This document shows, piece after piece, positions 30,033 through 30,923 of a stretch of 30,923 bases of DNA (positions within the stretch are counted from its first letter, which is position 1; every line of letters starts with the position of its first letter). The stretch spans positions 1 to 30,923 of the IMG/VR virus record IMGVR_UViG_3300003894_000017, one strand, 5' to 3'. Source of the DNA: a virus. The position numbers and the translations under genes were made by a program. The notes beneath the pieces are model-generated. The model was given only the letters and a program-made list of their open reading frames with translations. It searched no databases and was not told the origin of the DNA.

Positions 30033-30923
30033 TTAGTTCTGTATAAACTTTAATTTAAAATCTCCAGATGTGTCAGTATTAAGACTAGCAAACCTGTGTT
30101 GTATATTACCATCTGCGCCAATTTGTGCAAAATTACCATTCATCACAATAAAGTTATTCAATTGTGGTAACACTACGGGAGTATCTTGAGCAGGTACACC
30201 GAACCATTGTAAAACTTCTGCATATACTTGGTCAACTGCAACTTCGGGAATGAATCTACCCAAAGGTGATCCATCAGTTTTGGTTGCACCGGCCCCTTCA
30301 ATAGTATAGTTAGGGTAGTAACCTGTGGGATAAAATCCTCTAATAATTGGTCCACCAAGAATAAAATGATGTGAGGCCCAGGCGTGGTCAGTGCCTTTGT
30401 TGACATTTGATCTTAGGGTTCTACCAAAATCAGATCCATGCATAATGACTACTTGATCAAATAAATTAACCGCCGGATCAGATAAAAAGCTGACCAAAGC
30501 TTCCAAAGATTTATCAATTGTTCTGAGACTAATATTTAAGTTTAGTCTCAATTCAGAGTGATGATCCCAACCACCAAATGGAACAAAAATAGTCTGTCTT
30601 CTTTGTTGGTAACCAGATCCTGCTGGAGCTTTGGCGGCAGAATAGATAATCTTTGCAGTAGATCTAGCAAATTCTATCCAACTTACAATGATACTACCAT
30701 CACCTTTAAAGGCATTTTCGATACCTAGAGCATTATCAAAGTAACCATTGAGTCTCTTTTTAGTATCGTCATCTACATTAGTATCATTTTCCCATGTAAA
30801 GAGTGCATCAAATGTAGTTTGTTGATCAACGTCAGCCGTATTGAAAACTTCTTTTATGGAATTAATTATAGGATTAATTCTGTCAGGATCATCAAGAGTG
30901 TTGCCTTCTGTATCAACATCTCT
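30033..30923 (-). CDS. DUF1501 family protein, C-terminal part (5' end outside the window)
   Basis: The frame is open from the window edge to the stop at 30033 (296 residues visible), well beyond the TTG at 30551. Hallmarks of DUF1501, an alkaline-phosphatase-superfamily group, are present in order: TIFVPFGGWDHHSELRLNLN, then VVIMHGSDFGRTLRSN, GTDHAWASHHFILGGPIIRG, and GRFIPEVAVDQVYAEVLQWF. In relatives the GGWD-H-H and DH residues belong to the metal site; substrates are mostly unknown, with sulfatase-like activity often suggested. The last 45 residues (VVLPQLNNFIVMNGNF onward) are phage-specific. Its place ahead of the fiber genes suggests a virion role, for example acting on surface polysaccharide during adsorption, but a secreted or intracellular enzyme is possible. 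Confidence 0.85.
   Translation of the reverse strand, partial: RDVDTEGNTLDDPDRINPIINSIKEVFNTADVDQQTTFDALFTWENDTNVDDDTKKRLNGYFDNALGIENAFKGDGSIIVSWIEFARSTAKIIYSAAKAPAGSGYQQRRQTIFVPFGGWDHHSELRLNLNISLRTIDKSLEALVSFLSDPAVNLFDQVVIMHGSDFGRTLRSNVNKGTDHAWASHHFILGGPIIRGFYPTGYYPNYTIEGAGATKTDGSPLGRFIPEVAVDQVYAEVLQWFGVPAQDTPVVLPQLNNFIVMNGNFAQIGADGNIQHRFASLNTDTSGDFKLKFIQN

Noticed and set aside
1-30923. tRNA genes or integrase/attachment sites
   Set aside because: I saw no cloverleaf-like sequence with the conserved T-loop and no integrase or transposase gene; a virulent phage structural block is not expected to hold an attachment site.

Overview
The window is a late structural and packaging block of a T4-like contractile-tailed phage. 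Every credible gene lies on the minus strand, so the transcriptional order runs from the right end to the left end. Recognisable products follow the T4 core order: gp13, gp14, gp15, gp16, gp17, gp18, gp19, gp20, a small prohead core protein, gp21, gp22, gp23, a gp3-like tail protein, UvsY, UvsW and the late sigma factor gp55. The run gp23 - gp3-like - UvsY - UvsW - gp55, and the small conserved proteins between them, are typical of T4-like cyanophages (Synechococcus/Prochlorococcus myoviruses). A cyanobacterial host is therefore an inference from gene order and protein character; no photosynthesis gene or tRNA lies in the window to prove it.

Layout, in transcription order. (1) 30923-26202: the C-terminal part of a DUF1501 (alkaline-phosphatase-superfamily) protein cut by the window edge, a 140-aa fiber-associated protein and a 1105-aa modular fiber-like protein, closed by a strong terminator. 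(2) 26083-25317: two small membrane proteins. (3) 25314-20865: gp13, a secreted HEGWH metallopeptidase candidate, gp14, gp15 and gp16 (small terminase). (4) 20853-18037: a six-gene accessory cassette that separates the two terminase subunits. It holds two proteins that begin with a T4 internal-protein-like capsid-targeting peptide (MKTYxxFxEE); one is highly basic, the other has an ADP-ribosyltransferase-like YHGT signature. A 455-aa protein ending in a DUF6321-like domain lies between them. (5) 18056-9014: gp17, a giant 1554-aa gp18 sheath protein, gp19 and gp20. (6) 8972-5009: the prohead set (core protein, protease gp21, scaffold gp22, capsid protein gp23). (7) 4939-4466: a GIY-YIG homing endonuclease placed directly behind the gp23 terminator. 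(8) 4441-1: a small protein, the gp3-like tail protein, UvsY, a 25-aa membrane micro-ORF, a 72-aa protein, UvsW, a 151-aa protein, gp55 and the start of one more gene.

Regulation can be read from the sequence. T4-type late promoter elements (ATAAATA or CTAAATA on the minus strand) lie mostly 13-38 nt ahead of start codons throughout the block. Three hairpin-plus-T-tract terminators separate the fiber region from the membrane genes, gp19 from gp20, and gp23 from the endonuclease. The gp55 gene itself has a host sigma70-type promoter (TTGTCA, 18 bp, TATAAT). This fits the expected logic: host polymerase makes gp55, and gp55 then drives the late structural genes.

The most interesting features are the pair of putative capsid-packaged effectors between the terminase genes, the sheath protein with four tandem 'NGIY' repeat domains inserted, a GxGY domain shared by gp13 and gp18, the secreted metallopeptidase, the DUF1501 protein beside the fiber genes, and the homing endonuclease whose start codon abuts a terminator. 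No stretch longer than 300 bases lacks a gene.
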